Shown one piece after another: positions 15,089 to 23,718 of a DNA stretch of 64,000 nt (positions within the stretch are counted from its first letter, which is position 1; each line of letters opens with the position of its first letter). The DNA comes from an uncultured Acidobacteriota bacterium (GTDB taxonomy: Bacteria > Acidobacteriota > CAIWXX01): the NCBI GenBank assembly GCA_903916735.1, contig CAIWXX010000117.1, forward strand, positions 1-64,000, in the 5' to 3' direction. The notes beneath the pieces were generated by a model. The model saw nothing but the letters and a program-made list of their open reading frames with translations, was not told the origin of the DNA and searched no databases. The position numbers were made by a program, and so were the translations under genes.

Positions 15089-18051
15089 TACAGGATCTTA
15101 AGTGAGACCATGAACTGATGCGATGGCCGTTGATCTTTTTCAATGGCGATCGCGCCGCCGATTGAGAATGTCATGTTCAGACGCGCCATCGCAATGAAAC
15201 GGAAATCAAGCTGCGCGCCGGCATCAAAGATGACCCGTCGATAAAGGGCATCGCCCAGATCGGTACCGAGCACTGTGCTGAAAAGTGCCGGCCGCATGTA
15301 GGTGAGATAGAAGGATGGCGAACCCACACGTCGGAAGGTGGCCGGAGGCAGATTCCATTCCACGAGCAGTTTCCCGTAGCTCTTGCCGCCGACTTCATCG
15401 ATGTCGAGTCCGGGCAACGAGCGGGAATCGCGGTAACGGGTCTCGGGGAGATGGTCCACCCAGTTGTTGCCGAACCCGCCAAAATAAAAGTTGGAAAAAG
15501 GGATCTTGCGGTCTCCGGCGGAAATGCCCACGGAGCTCCGTAACCAAACCGATGAATGGCCGAGATGGTGAAGCGGGATCCCGTAGTCAAAGTTCGTATA
15601 GATGCGCGGATAGAAGGTTGGTTTGACGTAGGTGGCATAGCCGAGCAGCTGCCATTGGTAGCCTTTTTCATCATCGATGGCGCCCTGCGACTTGGCCAGA
15701 TACTGGTAGTTGAACCTGGCCTTCAGAGTGTACATCTGGTGGATGTCGATCGGCACGTCCTGGTAATCGGGCAATCGATCCATGTCGCCGTAGCCGGTGA
15801 GCCTGACGCTGTAATCGACATACCGGTTGGGTTCGTCGAAAAGAACCGTCTTCATATGCTCGAGTGAGTATGCATAGCCCTTGCGGCTCATTTTTGTCGG
15901 GCCGAATAGATCATAAAAATCAGTCGTGTTATAGGAGGCGGAAAATTTCCAGAATGTGCGAAAGATATTGAGTTTTGCGTGTATGCGTTCCCGGCTTGGC
16001 AGGGGTTCGTTCGGCGTATAGCCGACGGTGACGTCGATGCTGCTGAGAGGGCTGGCGAAATTGACGCGAGCTCCATAGGCCGGAAAATCTCTGTACCCTT
16101 CAACAACTGGATAGAAGGAGGCCGGCCGCATCGATTTGATGTCGCTGTATGTTCCCTGATGAGTGATCATCGCATCGAGGTTGATGTCGGCCGGCGAACC
16201 CGCCATCCATTGTTTGACGATCGGGTGTTTCTCGACGACCTCCTCCCCAAGAAAACGGATGGCGTTGACATTGGCGACGGGCTCAAATGGGATCACCGCC
16301 GGCACGAAGCCTCGAGCCGTGTACGCATAGACAAAGAGCTCATGATCGTTGTACGGCATCGGCCGGAAAAATCCCGTTTCACAATTGCTCATCACCTGAA
16401 TATCGCGTTTTTCGAGATCGTATCGATAGACATTCGAAGCGCCGCTGTAAAATGATGTGCCGATGAGAAACCGCCCATCCGGAGTGAAGACAAAGTTTTC
16501 GGGTGAGCTGTATTCGAAATCGTAAAGCGTCTCATATTGTTGTTGACCCTGCAGGAGCTTTTCGATGTCAATCATGATGAGGCTCTGCTTGCCCGTCGGC
16601 TCAGTCAGGGCCGCCGTCAGATGCTTGCCGTCTGGTGAAATGTCGAGATCGTACATATCCCGTCCATAGGTCCATGAATAAACGGGAAGCCATGTTTTGT
16701 ACGGCGCCTCTATCCGTACAAGTGTCGATAGCCCACTGGCTCGCTGCACGCCCCAAAGCGACTTGTCGGCCCGGTTGAAGACGAGGTCTCCGATCCGAGC
16801 GTCTTTGAGGACGAGCCGGTTCTTGCCGGTTTTCACGTCAATCGCGCGAAGATCACGCCAGTTGTTGTTGTCGGTTGTGTAAAAGAGCGTCGTCGTGGAT
16901 GGATCATAGGCGGCACCACAAACGAAAATGGAAGCCGGACCTTTGACATCACAGAGTCTCCGTACGGCGCCGGTTTTCACATTGAGGGCTGTCATGTGCG
17001 CCACCTGCCCGGGGTAGGCGATGCCCATGTACATTTCCTCGGTCGCCGGGTCGTAATAAGCACGTGAAAGCGAACCGACGGCATCAGTCGTCAAGGGACG
17101 GAATTGAGTCGTCGGGTAAACCCTGAGATTCTCCAGATTCCTTTTCTGAAAATCATGTTCGAACCCGATCCACTCGTCCCATGCCTGATCGAGAGGCTTT
17201 CCGTAAACCTGCTTGAACTGGGAAGCATAATACCCTTTGCTGCCATCCGTGCGTGAAACCCACCGGACCAGGCTTTCGGGGCCGTACTGCAAGGCGAGGT
17301 AATTGAAGAAGCGAGTGCCGTAGAGATAGGATATCGCGCCGACCTGGAAGTCTGTTCGTGTGGCCCGCGATTCCAATCCGATATGATCATACATATGGGC
17401 CCCGTCATGAACCATTGTGCGAAAGGCCATTTCGTCATAGGCGCCGAGAGAGCGCCCGATCCCACCCGCCATCCACGTTTCCATGAAAACGGCGATGCCT
17501 TCCATGAACCAGCGCGGTGTGTAGAGACGCGGCGATGTCAAATCGGAATACAGAATCGTGATCGGATCGTCGGCGGAGGGAGAAACCTTGCCGTGAAAGA
17601 GAGCTCGAAAAAGGCGATCATTCTTGGAGGCCTTGTCGACCGTCAGGATATGAGTCAGCTCATGGTTCATGAGCCCGTTCATTCGCTCATTGCCCGGCAG
17701 AGTTTCAAATGTGTAACTGAATGGAGCGGCATTGACGATGAGGACGTTGTGCGGCACTGACCCGGCGGCGGCGTTGCAGGAATCGGCGAGGTCATGGAAG
17801 ATGAGGTACGATTTCTCAGTGGGCGTGTAGTCGAAGATCCGATGATGCGTCTGGAGTGAGTTCTCAAAGCAACGAGCCAGGTGCGGCGCAAGGTACGACA
17901 GCATCGGCCCGAAATAAATCAACTGGAGATCCTTCGTTTCGATACTATTGAACTGTGCAGAGAGCGTGGAGGTGAGCGAGAGGGCGATGAACAAAACGGT
18001 AACAATGACCTTCATGCCGCTTAATCGGCCTCGCCGTTTATGCTTTCTCAT
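15088..18051 (-). CDS. Exported gluzincin-like metalloprotease with propeller and C-terminal barrel
   Basis: This 987-residue protein has a signal peptide (VIVTVLFIALSLTSTLSAQ) near residue 13. Around residue 135 the zinc motif NHELTHILT is followed about 50 residues later by RWFMEGIAVFMETW, supplying the third ligand, as in gluzincin peptidases. Residues about 330-620 show repeated TolB-like blades (LDISPDGKHLTAAL, FVFTPDGRFLIGTS). Residues about 680-987 are rich in alternating aromatic strands and end FMVSLKIL, typical of an outer-membrane barrel. It probably sits in the outer membrane with a periplasmic or surface protease. An alternative start is the ATG at 18015. It is coupled to the PrsW-like gene. 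Confidence 0.75.
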   Translation of the reverse strand: MRKHKRRGRLSGMKVIVTVLFIALSLTSTLSAQFNSIETKDLQLIYFGPMLSYLAPHLARCFENSLQTHHRIFDYTPTEKSYLIFHDLADSCNAAAGSVPHNVLIVNAAPFSYTFETLPGNERMNGLMNHELTHILTVDKASKNDRLFRALFHGKVSPSADDPITILYSDLTSPRLYTPRWFMEGIAVFMETWMAGGIGRSLGAYDEMAFRTMVHDGAHMYDHIGLESRATRTDFQVGAISYLYGTRFFNYLALQYGPESLVRWVSRTDGSKGYYASQFKQVYGKPLDQAWDEWIGFEHDFQKRNLENLRVYPTTQFRPLTTDAVGSLSRAYYDPATEEMYMGIAYPGQVAHMTALNVKTGAVRRLCDVKGPASIFVCGAAYDPSTTTLFYTTDNNNWRDLRAIDVKTGKNRLVLKDARIGDLVFNRADKSLWGVQRASGLSTLVRIEAPYKTWLPVYSWTYGRDMYDLDISPDGKHLTAALTEPTGKQSLIMIDIEKLLQGQQQYETLYDFEYSSPENFVFTPDGRFLIGTSFYSGASNVYRYDLEKRDIQVMSNCETGFFRPMPYNDHELFVYAYTARGFVPAVIPFEPVANVNAIRFLGEEVVEKHPIVKQWMAGSPADINLDAMITHQGTYSDIKSMRPASFYPVVEGYRDFPAYGARVNFASPLSSIDVTVGYTPNEPLPSRERIHAKLNIFRTFWKFSASYNTTDFYDLFGPTKMSRKGYAYSLEHMKTVLFDEPNRYVDYSVRLTGYGDMDRLPDYQDVPIDIHQMYTLKARFNYQYLAKSQGAIDDEKGYQWQLLGYATYVKPTFYPRIYTNFDYGIPLHHLGHSSVWLRSSVGISAGDRKIPFSNFYFGGFGNNWVDHLPETRYRDSRSLPGLDIDEVGGKSYGKLLVEWNLPPATFRRVGSPSFYLTYMRPALFSTVLGTDLGDALYRRVIFDAGAQLDFRFIAMARLNMTFSIGGAIAIEKDQRPSHQFMVSLKIL

Positions 18052-18434
18052 GCGGATATTCTATCATCTCTTCGATGCTATCGAATAGGTGTGTCGACAC
18101 GCCGCCTCGATCAGGCGGGCTTCATCGGCGTCCCTGTCTTTATCACACCCTCGGTGGTCCTAAAACCAACACAGGCTCTTGGCATAGGAAATTGGAATAA
18201 TAAAGCATATTGCCTATTAATTTTTCCCAATTCTTGGAAAATTCCTAAAAACATTAAGGCAACATCCGAATTTTGCTGATGATTATTCGGCTTGCCACTT
18301 GCATTTTAATCCGACATCCGTATAATTTTCCCGTGTGCCTTGCTCCTAGCATTGAAGATGTAGCCGTGGGCAAAATGGCATTCAGAGAGCCGGTGAATCG
18401 GGGTTCGGAAAATTCCCCCAACTAAGGAGTTGTC
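18052..18434. other. Intergenic region upstream of the aldehyde ferredoxin oxidoreductase gene
   Basis: This is a 383-base divergent intergenic region. It is AT-rich at 18180-18300 and more structured at 18335-18420, where short complementary segments flank GCTCCTAGC. A molybdenum/tungsten-cofactor riboswitch would make sense in front of this gene, but the consensus could not be confirmed by eye. The gene's ribosome site taaggag lies at 18423-18429. Confidence 0.35.
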
Positions 18435-20402
18435 ATGTCTCATATCGGCGGCAAATTTTATGGATATACTGGAAAATCGGCGTTTATCGATCTTACAAAC
18501 CGAACGGTGAACGTTGAGCCGGCCGATTCCAAGATCTATCACGATTTCCTTGGCGGGCGCGGCGTTCAGGCTCGGCTGATCCATGATGTGATCAAGAAAA
18601 CAGGTGGTATCAAGAATCCACTTGGGCCGGACAATAGGATCATTCTTGGCACAGCCGCTCCCAATGACACGCTCATCCCGACAGCCGGAAGAGGATCCTG
18701 TTCTTTCATCGGGACGATGACGTGCTCTCCGGAAGCAGTTCCCTGGATACCTGGTCAGCGACCTCTCCATGGATTGATCGCACATTCGAGCTGTGGAGGA
18801 CGATTTCCGAATGTGCTCAAGAGAGCGGGTATCGACCATTTGATTATTGATGGAAAAGCCGATTCCCCTGTCCGCATACTCGTTGAAGGCGGCAAAGTTC
18901 GGGTTGTCGATGCTGAAGACGAGCTATTCGAGGTTGTGGACGGCCGCAAAACTGTTCGCACAGCTTCGGCGATAACTGATCTTCTCTCACGTAAACATCC
19001 GAAGTCCTCGACTGTCTGCCTGGGGCCTGCCGGATGGAACAAGGTTGCTTATGCGTGCCTGACGGCGGATTATCACAGGAATTTTGGGCGGGGCGGAGCG
19101 GGGGCGGTTTTCGGTTCGAAAAACCTAGTCGCTATTACCGCTTCCGGCGCTGATCAATTGACCTACTTCAATCAAGAGCTTTTCCAGAAGCTCGGCCGTG
19201 AAATCGATGAGTTGATCAAAGGTCACGTGGGAGACCCATCCAGAACTGCGTCGCTACGACCCACGGCCGGCACCACATGGTGGCTCGACAGGGCCTTCAA
19301 TGGCGGTTACATGGGCAAGCAGGGAGGCTATCTGCCCTGGCATAATTTCGATGAAGGTTCATTCAATCCCGATGACTATGCCAAGGTATCCACGGCTGCG
19401 TTCCTTGAAATTTCGGGAAAACACAAAGTCTGTAATCGCTGCCGGCATATCATGTGCACGAGGGCCGCTGAAGTGACAGGTGGAGTCTATGCAGCCGCTG
19501 CCGTGCGGCCTGAATTCGAAACCATCGCCCTGTGGATCAACTGCTGTCTGATCGATCGGGACGCCATTTTCTATCTGAACCATCTCTGTAATGAACTGGG
19601 CATTGACACGATGACATTCGGCAGCGTCATGGCAGGCGCCATGGAACTTCATGAGAAGGGATTCCTTCGAAGGTTTGAAAATCCGCCTGCTTTTGGAAGT
19701 GGACCGGATATGGTCCGCACGATTAAGGCGATTTCATATCAATCTGACCCGCTCGGCAAAATGCTGGGCGGCTATTCCGATCGCGTTATTTCCGAAGTCG
19801 GCGCCGGGTTCACAGCGGCTGATCTTCCGGAGATCGCGCGATGTTTGACTACCGCCTTCGGTGGCCTTGGTTACGCCGGCATTGAACCGAAGGCATTTCC
19901 AGGCATGTTTACTGCCTATGGAACGTCGAACCGAGGGAGGGGAGACCACACGTATGCCTGGACGGTTCAGGCCGAAGAAGGAGGGCTCGAAGGGGCCGAT
20001 AACCTGGCTGCCTACGTCCTGGCCGGGCAGGAAGGAAAGGCGCTTGTGGATTCGCTGGGCCTCTGTGATTTTTACACCGGCGACGTCACATCCGAGCAGT
20101 TCCTTTCTCTTTATCATGCATTGACGGGATTCGAATACACAGAAAATTCCATGAAGGCTTGTGGGCGAAGGATCTATGCACTTGAACGCCATATCAACAA
20201 TATCCAGGGACGTACACGGAGTTATGATGCGTATGTGCCACCGAAATTGACGGTGCCCTTAAGCAGCGGAGCGCTCAAGGGGAGGTCCGCTGACTCAGCC
20301 CTTTATAACAAAACTCTGGATTCCTATTATGAAAAGCAGGGCTGGACAAACGATGGTGTTGTCCGCCCCGAGACTCTCCTGGAAATGGGCCTTTCATCAT
20401 AG
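18435..20402 (+). CDS. Aldehyde:ferredoxin oxidoreductase-family tungstoenzyme
   Basis: This 655-residue protein is full length for the AOR family. The N-terminal domain begins GKFYGYTGKSAFIDL and carries FLGGRGVQARL and GRGSCSFIGTM, typical of pterin-cofactor binding. The cluster motif VCNRCRHIMC near residue 333 and a later cysteine in LGLCDFYTGD near residue 544 supply the four ligands of the 4Fe-4S cluster. The family oxidises aldehydes or reduces carboxylates using tungsto-bis-pyranopterin with ferredoxin. It stands alone on the plus strand. A radical SAM protein of the tungsten-enzyme maturase type is encoded 7 kb away. The substrate cannot be predicted. Confidence 0.9.
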   Translation: MSHIGGKFYGYTGKSAFIDLTNRTVNVEPADSKIYHDFLGGRGVQARLIHDVIKKTGGIKNPLGPDNRIILGTAAPNDTLIPTAGRGSCSFIGTMTCSPEAVPWIPGQRPLHGLIAHSSCGGRFPNVLKRAGIDHLIIDGKADSPVRILVEGGKVRVVDAEDELFEVVDGRKTVRTASAITDLLSRKHPKSSTVCLGPAGWNKVAYACLTADYHRNFGRGGAGAVFGSKNLVAITASGADQLTYFNQELFQKLGREIDELIKGHVGDPSRTASLRPTAGTTWWLDRAFNGGYMGKQGGYLPWHNFDEGSFNPDDYAKVSTAAFLEISGKHKVCNRCRHIMCTRAAEVTGGVYAAAAVRPEFETIALWINCCLIDRDAIFYLNHLCNELGIDTMTFGSVMAGAMELHEKGFLRRFENPPAFGSGPDMVRTIKAISYQSDPLGKMLGGYSDRVISEVGAGFTAADLPEIARCLTTAFGGLGYAGIEPKAFPGMFTAYGTSNRGRGDHTYAWTVQAEEGGLEGADNLAAYVLAGQEGKALVDSLGLCDFYTGDVTSEQFLSLYHALTGFEYTENSMKACGRRIYALERHINNIQGRTRSYDAYVPPKLTVPLSSGALKGRSADSALYNKTLDSYYEKQGWTNDGVVRPETLLEMGLSS

Positions 20403-20460
20403 TCGACGAAAATCACGCCGTTCAATGGAACTTTGAAAACAGTCGGGGTTCAGGATTTCC

Positions 20461-21504
20461 TTATCGTGGTACTACGATTCCTTGCATGGATGTCTGCATC
20501 CTATCCAGCATCCCTGCCCAGCTCGATGCCATATCAAGAGAATTGATCAGCTGATTCGTCTGCATGGCGCCCAACGATGTCATGTAGATCCCCTGGAGGC
20601 CGACAGCCTGCGAAATGGAACCGGACATTGCTCCAAAAGTGGCTTGCACAGATTTCTCAAGCGAATTCTGCAATTGCGGTGTCATGAGCCCCATTGCGGC
20701 CTTATTCTGTAAGGACGTCTGCCCGGCTAGGGCCCCCTGGATGCCGTTCTGAAGAGCACCTTGCAGGTTGTTCATCGCCGTGGCATCGGTCATGAGAATT
20801 CCGCAGTTCATCTCAATTGCATTCGCAATGGCTTTTTGGACGTCCGTCGATTCGATCAGTCCCTGCAGATTGTCTTGAACGGCTTTGGCAACAAGCTCCT
20901 GTACCTTCGGGTCCGCGATCGCACCCTGCATGGCTTGATTACCGCTCAAGTAAGCCATGACCGCATTCTGGCTGAGGACACACACGGCGTTTTGAAGACA
21001 AATGCCTTCCAGGTTGGAGAAAGAAGTCTGCATTGCAACCTGCACGACATTCTGGACATTGCCCACCAGATTGCCGAAGTTCTGTTGCGCATTCGGCGCC
21101 GAGTAGATGATGATCCCCGATGATAGGCATGCCTTTTCAACAGAATTCTTTATGAGGTTCTGCATGCCGGGATTATTCAAAAATAAAGCGACGGCATCCT
21201 GTGTCGCCTTTTGTACCGAAGCGGTCTTCACGAGTTTTTGATAATCTATCTTCTGCAGTACCTTCTGTATCTGCTGTTGCTGTTCGGCGCTGGTCATAAC
21301 CCGCAGTTTGACATCTTTCTCGGACATCTGCTGGCTGCGATAGCGTTCAACCTTCTGGACGCCACCCATTGTGCCCTGGGCTTCTTGGGATGTCGGCCAT
21401 GGATAAACCAGAGAAAAGTAGATGACTAAGGTGATAGCGGACCCGCAAAGGGCTCCGATCAACACCCATTTTAGCTTTGCGTTTCTCATTGCGGTATCAG
21501 TCAT
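20461..21504 (-). CDS. Membrane-anchored hypothetical protein with degenerate helical repeats
   Basis: This 347-residue protein starts at an ATG after aaaggag. It has one N-terminal membrane anchor (WVLIGALCGSAITLVIYFSL) and a polar remainder that should face the periplasm. From residue about 85 the sequence is a series of helices with recurring V-Q-K-A/A-V-Q patterns and N-x-M-Q-N/N-x-L-Q-G turns (NNPGMQNLI, GNQAMQGAI, DNLQGLIES, NNLQGALQNG, IQGALAGQ). It is rich in Q, N, A and M. Two or three cysteines are spaced across it. No family was recognised. It may form an elongated helical or coiled-coil assembly. Confidence 0.6.
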   Translation of the reverse strand: MTDTAMRNAKLKWVLIGALCGSAITLVIYFSLVYPWPTSQEAQGTMGGVQKVERYRSQQMSEKDVKLRVMTSAEQQQQIQKVLQKIDYQKLVKTASVQKATQDAVALFLNNPGMQNLIKNSVEKACLSSGIIIYSAPNAQQNFGNLVGNVQNVVQVAMQTSFSNLEGICLQNAVCVLSQNAVMAYLSGNQAMQGAIADPKVQELVAKAVQDNLQGLIESTDVQKAIANAIEMNCGILMTDATAMNNLQGALQNGIQGALAGQTSLQNKAAMGLMTPQLQNSLEKSVQATFGAMSGSISQAVGLQGIYMTSLGAMQTNQLINSLDMASSWAGMLDRMQTSMQGIVVPR

Positions 21505-21614
21505 TATCGTCTCCTTTGTTCAAACCGACTGTTTATTGGAAAAACTCGCGCTTTCGTCCCCATCCGTCCGGCGACTTTCTCATGATCGAGTCGATCGTCC
21601 ATTTCATGCTTCAT
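21504..21614 (-). CDS. Possible 36-residue leader protein
   Basis: An ATG at 21614 follows ttggaggc by a normal distance and opens a short, very charged frame (MKHEMDDRLDHEKVAGRMG...) ending RRR. Its stop shares a base with the start of the downstream anchored protein (TAATG). The coupling makes it a plausible small gene, but there is no homology evidence. Confidence 0.3.
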   Translation of the reverse strand: MKHEMDDRLDHEKVAGRMGTKARVFPINSRFEQRRR

Positions 21615-21743
21615 GAGACAGCCTCCAAAGCGTTTTCCTTCATTTTTTTTCAGCGTCCTGGCCTGTATTATAAGCTGGATTTGACTTCGATGGTAGCGAA
21701 CTCGGTTGGAGTTCATAGGAGGATTGCATTTGAAGAATATCCT

Positions 21744-23474
21744 TCATTCGGCCCAATCCTCCTTGACCCTCCCCGAAGTAACAGACAGTCGTTCGAATGC
21801 CTGTCGAGCATATGAATCATTGGGGTTCATCTCTATGGCGCGTCGATACGATGCGATGGCGGCCGCATTCTGTCCCAACAGTTCGAATTCCAGTGCGATC
21901 CTGTATTCCAGATCCGGCAGCTCCGGTTCGATGCGAACGGCTTCCTGCAATTGCCACAGAGCTTCCTGATGGCGCTGCTGCAGCGAGTAAAGGACACCCA
22001 GGTTATTATGCAAGATGGCTGATGAAGGCGCTTCCTTAACGGCCTGCTCTTGAAGCTCGGTCGCAACCGCCGGCTCATCAGATCTGAGAAAAGCCATGCT
22101 GAGGTTCCCTCGTGCGATCGCATTTAATTCCCTTTCCGGATTGATTCGCAGGTTGGTCAGCACAGCAACCAAAACGGCGATTTCAATGGTGATTGCCCAT
22201 CGCCTGAAACTGAGGGTCTTCCATCTTGTTTTCTCTCCAAATGCCGCCGCCGCGAACAGCACAAGCACGGGGACAAGCGGATAACGATATCGACCCAGGA
22301 CAAAAAAGAGGGCCGTGGAACATGCCATGACGATCGGCATCATGTAGAGCAGCCAGAGTTCCCGGAACCTGGGCAGGCAGAAGAGGAGGCCGACCGCTGC
22401 GAATGGTGCCAGTATGCCAAAATGAAAAAATGGAAGGATCGTATGGAGCAACGATGACCATTCGGCATAGATGGATACGGCTTCAACATCCGGAATTTCG
22501 TATGCATTCCAGACCAGGAGCCACTTGTATCCCGATAGCTTGAGCCATTCGAGTGGATGCATCCGGATGAACTCCCAGGATCGTTTCAACCAATAGGCGG
22601 AGATTTCTTGCGGCGTGAGTGGATGGCCCATGGCTTTCTCGGCAAGTCGTCGAAAATCGTCCCGTTCCTGAACGGCTGTTGTACGGCCGGGGATCAAAGT
22701 CACGACCCGTCCGTTGGCCCGTGGATTGTTTCCAATATAGAAAGCTGGTCCATAATTGAAGGTTGTCGGAGTCAACGCATGGCCAACTGACCAGTTCCGG
22801 AAGCCCACGAGGCCTAGAATACAGCTCACTCCAGCCAACACGGCTACGGCGTTGAGTACCGGCGATCGTCGAGATGCCTCGGACCGCTGCCGGATGGAGA
22901 ACCATGCAATCACCAGAGGCATCAGAGCCAGCGAGTTCTCTCTTGTGATGCAGAGAAGGCCGAGAACAATACCGATCGTTATCGAAATGAAGATTCGATT
23001 TTGTTTCCACGACCAGCCAAGCAATGCCAGCAATAACGCGAGCAAGAAATTGCCGAGCGATGCCTTCTGAATCAGGCCGTCATAAAAGATGGCAGGTGGA
23101 TAAAGCGCCATCAATCCGCCGGCCAGCAATCCGACTCTTTTGGAAAAAAAGGAAGCGCCCGCAGATGCGATCAGCCCGCAGGAGAAAGCCCCGAGGATGG
23201 CCTGAATCACACGAGGAGCCCATGGAGCGTTGCCCACAACGATCTTGATGACGGCGAGGAAATAGGGATAGAGAGGGGCTTGGTAGAATGGTTCATCTCC
23301 CCACCAATTGCCGGCTGCGATTGAGTTCGCCCAGGCATTGTAGGTTTCGGCATCGACCAGGAAGACGTGGAAAAAAGGAATGGTTCGAATTTGATAAAGA
23401 TAAAAAAGGCGGATCACCAGCGCGGTGATCACGATCACCATCATGGAGAGTGCATAGCGTCGGGCTGTCATCAC
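21744..23474 (-). CDS. GT39-type membrane glycosyltransferase with C-terminal TPR repeats
   Basis: This 576-residue protein has about 11 transmembrane segments. The first loop carries the acidic motif FLVDAETYNAWANSI and then YQAPLYPYFLAV, as in dolichyl- or undecaprenyl-phosphate-sugar-dependent (PMT/ArnT-like) transferases. Residues about 470-560 form two to three TPR units (AILHNNLGVLYSLQQRHQEA, then AIASYRRAIEMNPNDSYARQ) on the outer face. The family glycosylates proteins or lipids at the periplasmic side, and TPR fusions may select acceptors. It stands alone between unrelated genes, so the acceptor is unknown. Confidence 0.8.
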   Translation of the reverse strand: MMTARRYALSMMVIVITALVIRLFYLYQIRTIPFFHVFLVDAETYNAWANSIAAGNWWGDEPFYQAPLYPYFLAVIKIVVGNAPWAPRVIQAILGAFSCGLIASAGASFFSKRVGLLAGGLMALYPPAIFYDGLIQKASLGNFLLALLLALLGWSWKQNRIFISITIGIVLGLLCITRENSLALMPLVIAWFSIRQRSEASRRSPVLNAVAVLAGVSCILGLVGFRNWSVGHALTPTTFNYGPAFYIGNNPRANGRVVTLIPGRTTAVQERDDFRRLAEKAMGHPLTPQEISAYWLKRSWEFIRMHPLEWLKLSGYKWLLVWNAYEIPDVEAVSIYAEWSSLLHTILPFFHFGILAPFAAVGLLFCLPRFRELWLLYMMPIVMACSTALFFVLGRYRYPLVPVLVLFAAAAFGEKTRWKTLSFRRWAITIEIAVLVAVLTNLRINPERELNAIARGNLSMAFLRSDEPAVATELQEQAVKEAPSSAILHNNLGVLYSLQQRHQEALWQLQEAVRIEPELPDLEYRIALEFELLGQNAAAIASYRRAIEMNPNDSYARQAFERLSVTSGRVKEDWAE

Positions 23475-23718
23475 GCCGTGCTCATTTGCGCTTGACTGTA
23501 TTAAATTCGGGATGTGGCGTCAATCAGAGTGCGCTCCTTGACAACACCGGATACCCCCCCACGATCTCTCGTATGCAGCGAGTTGAACCGATGAATGGAG
23601 AATAATGTTTGGTCACTTGGATGTCGATAAGATTAATCTCGATGGTGGCGATGTTTTTCCGGACTCCCATGTTTGAAACTAAAGAAAAAAAAGATCGTAC
23701 GACCACGCAGGAGGTGTC

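Noticed and set aside
18306-18839. 177-codon minus-strand frame over the start of the aldehyde ferredoxin oxidoreductase gene
   Set aside because: It is antisense to a well-conserved gene and has no motif.
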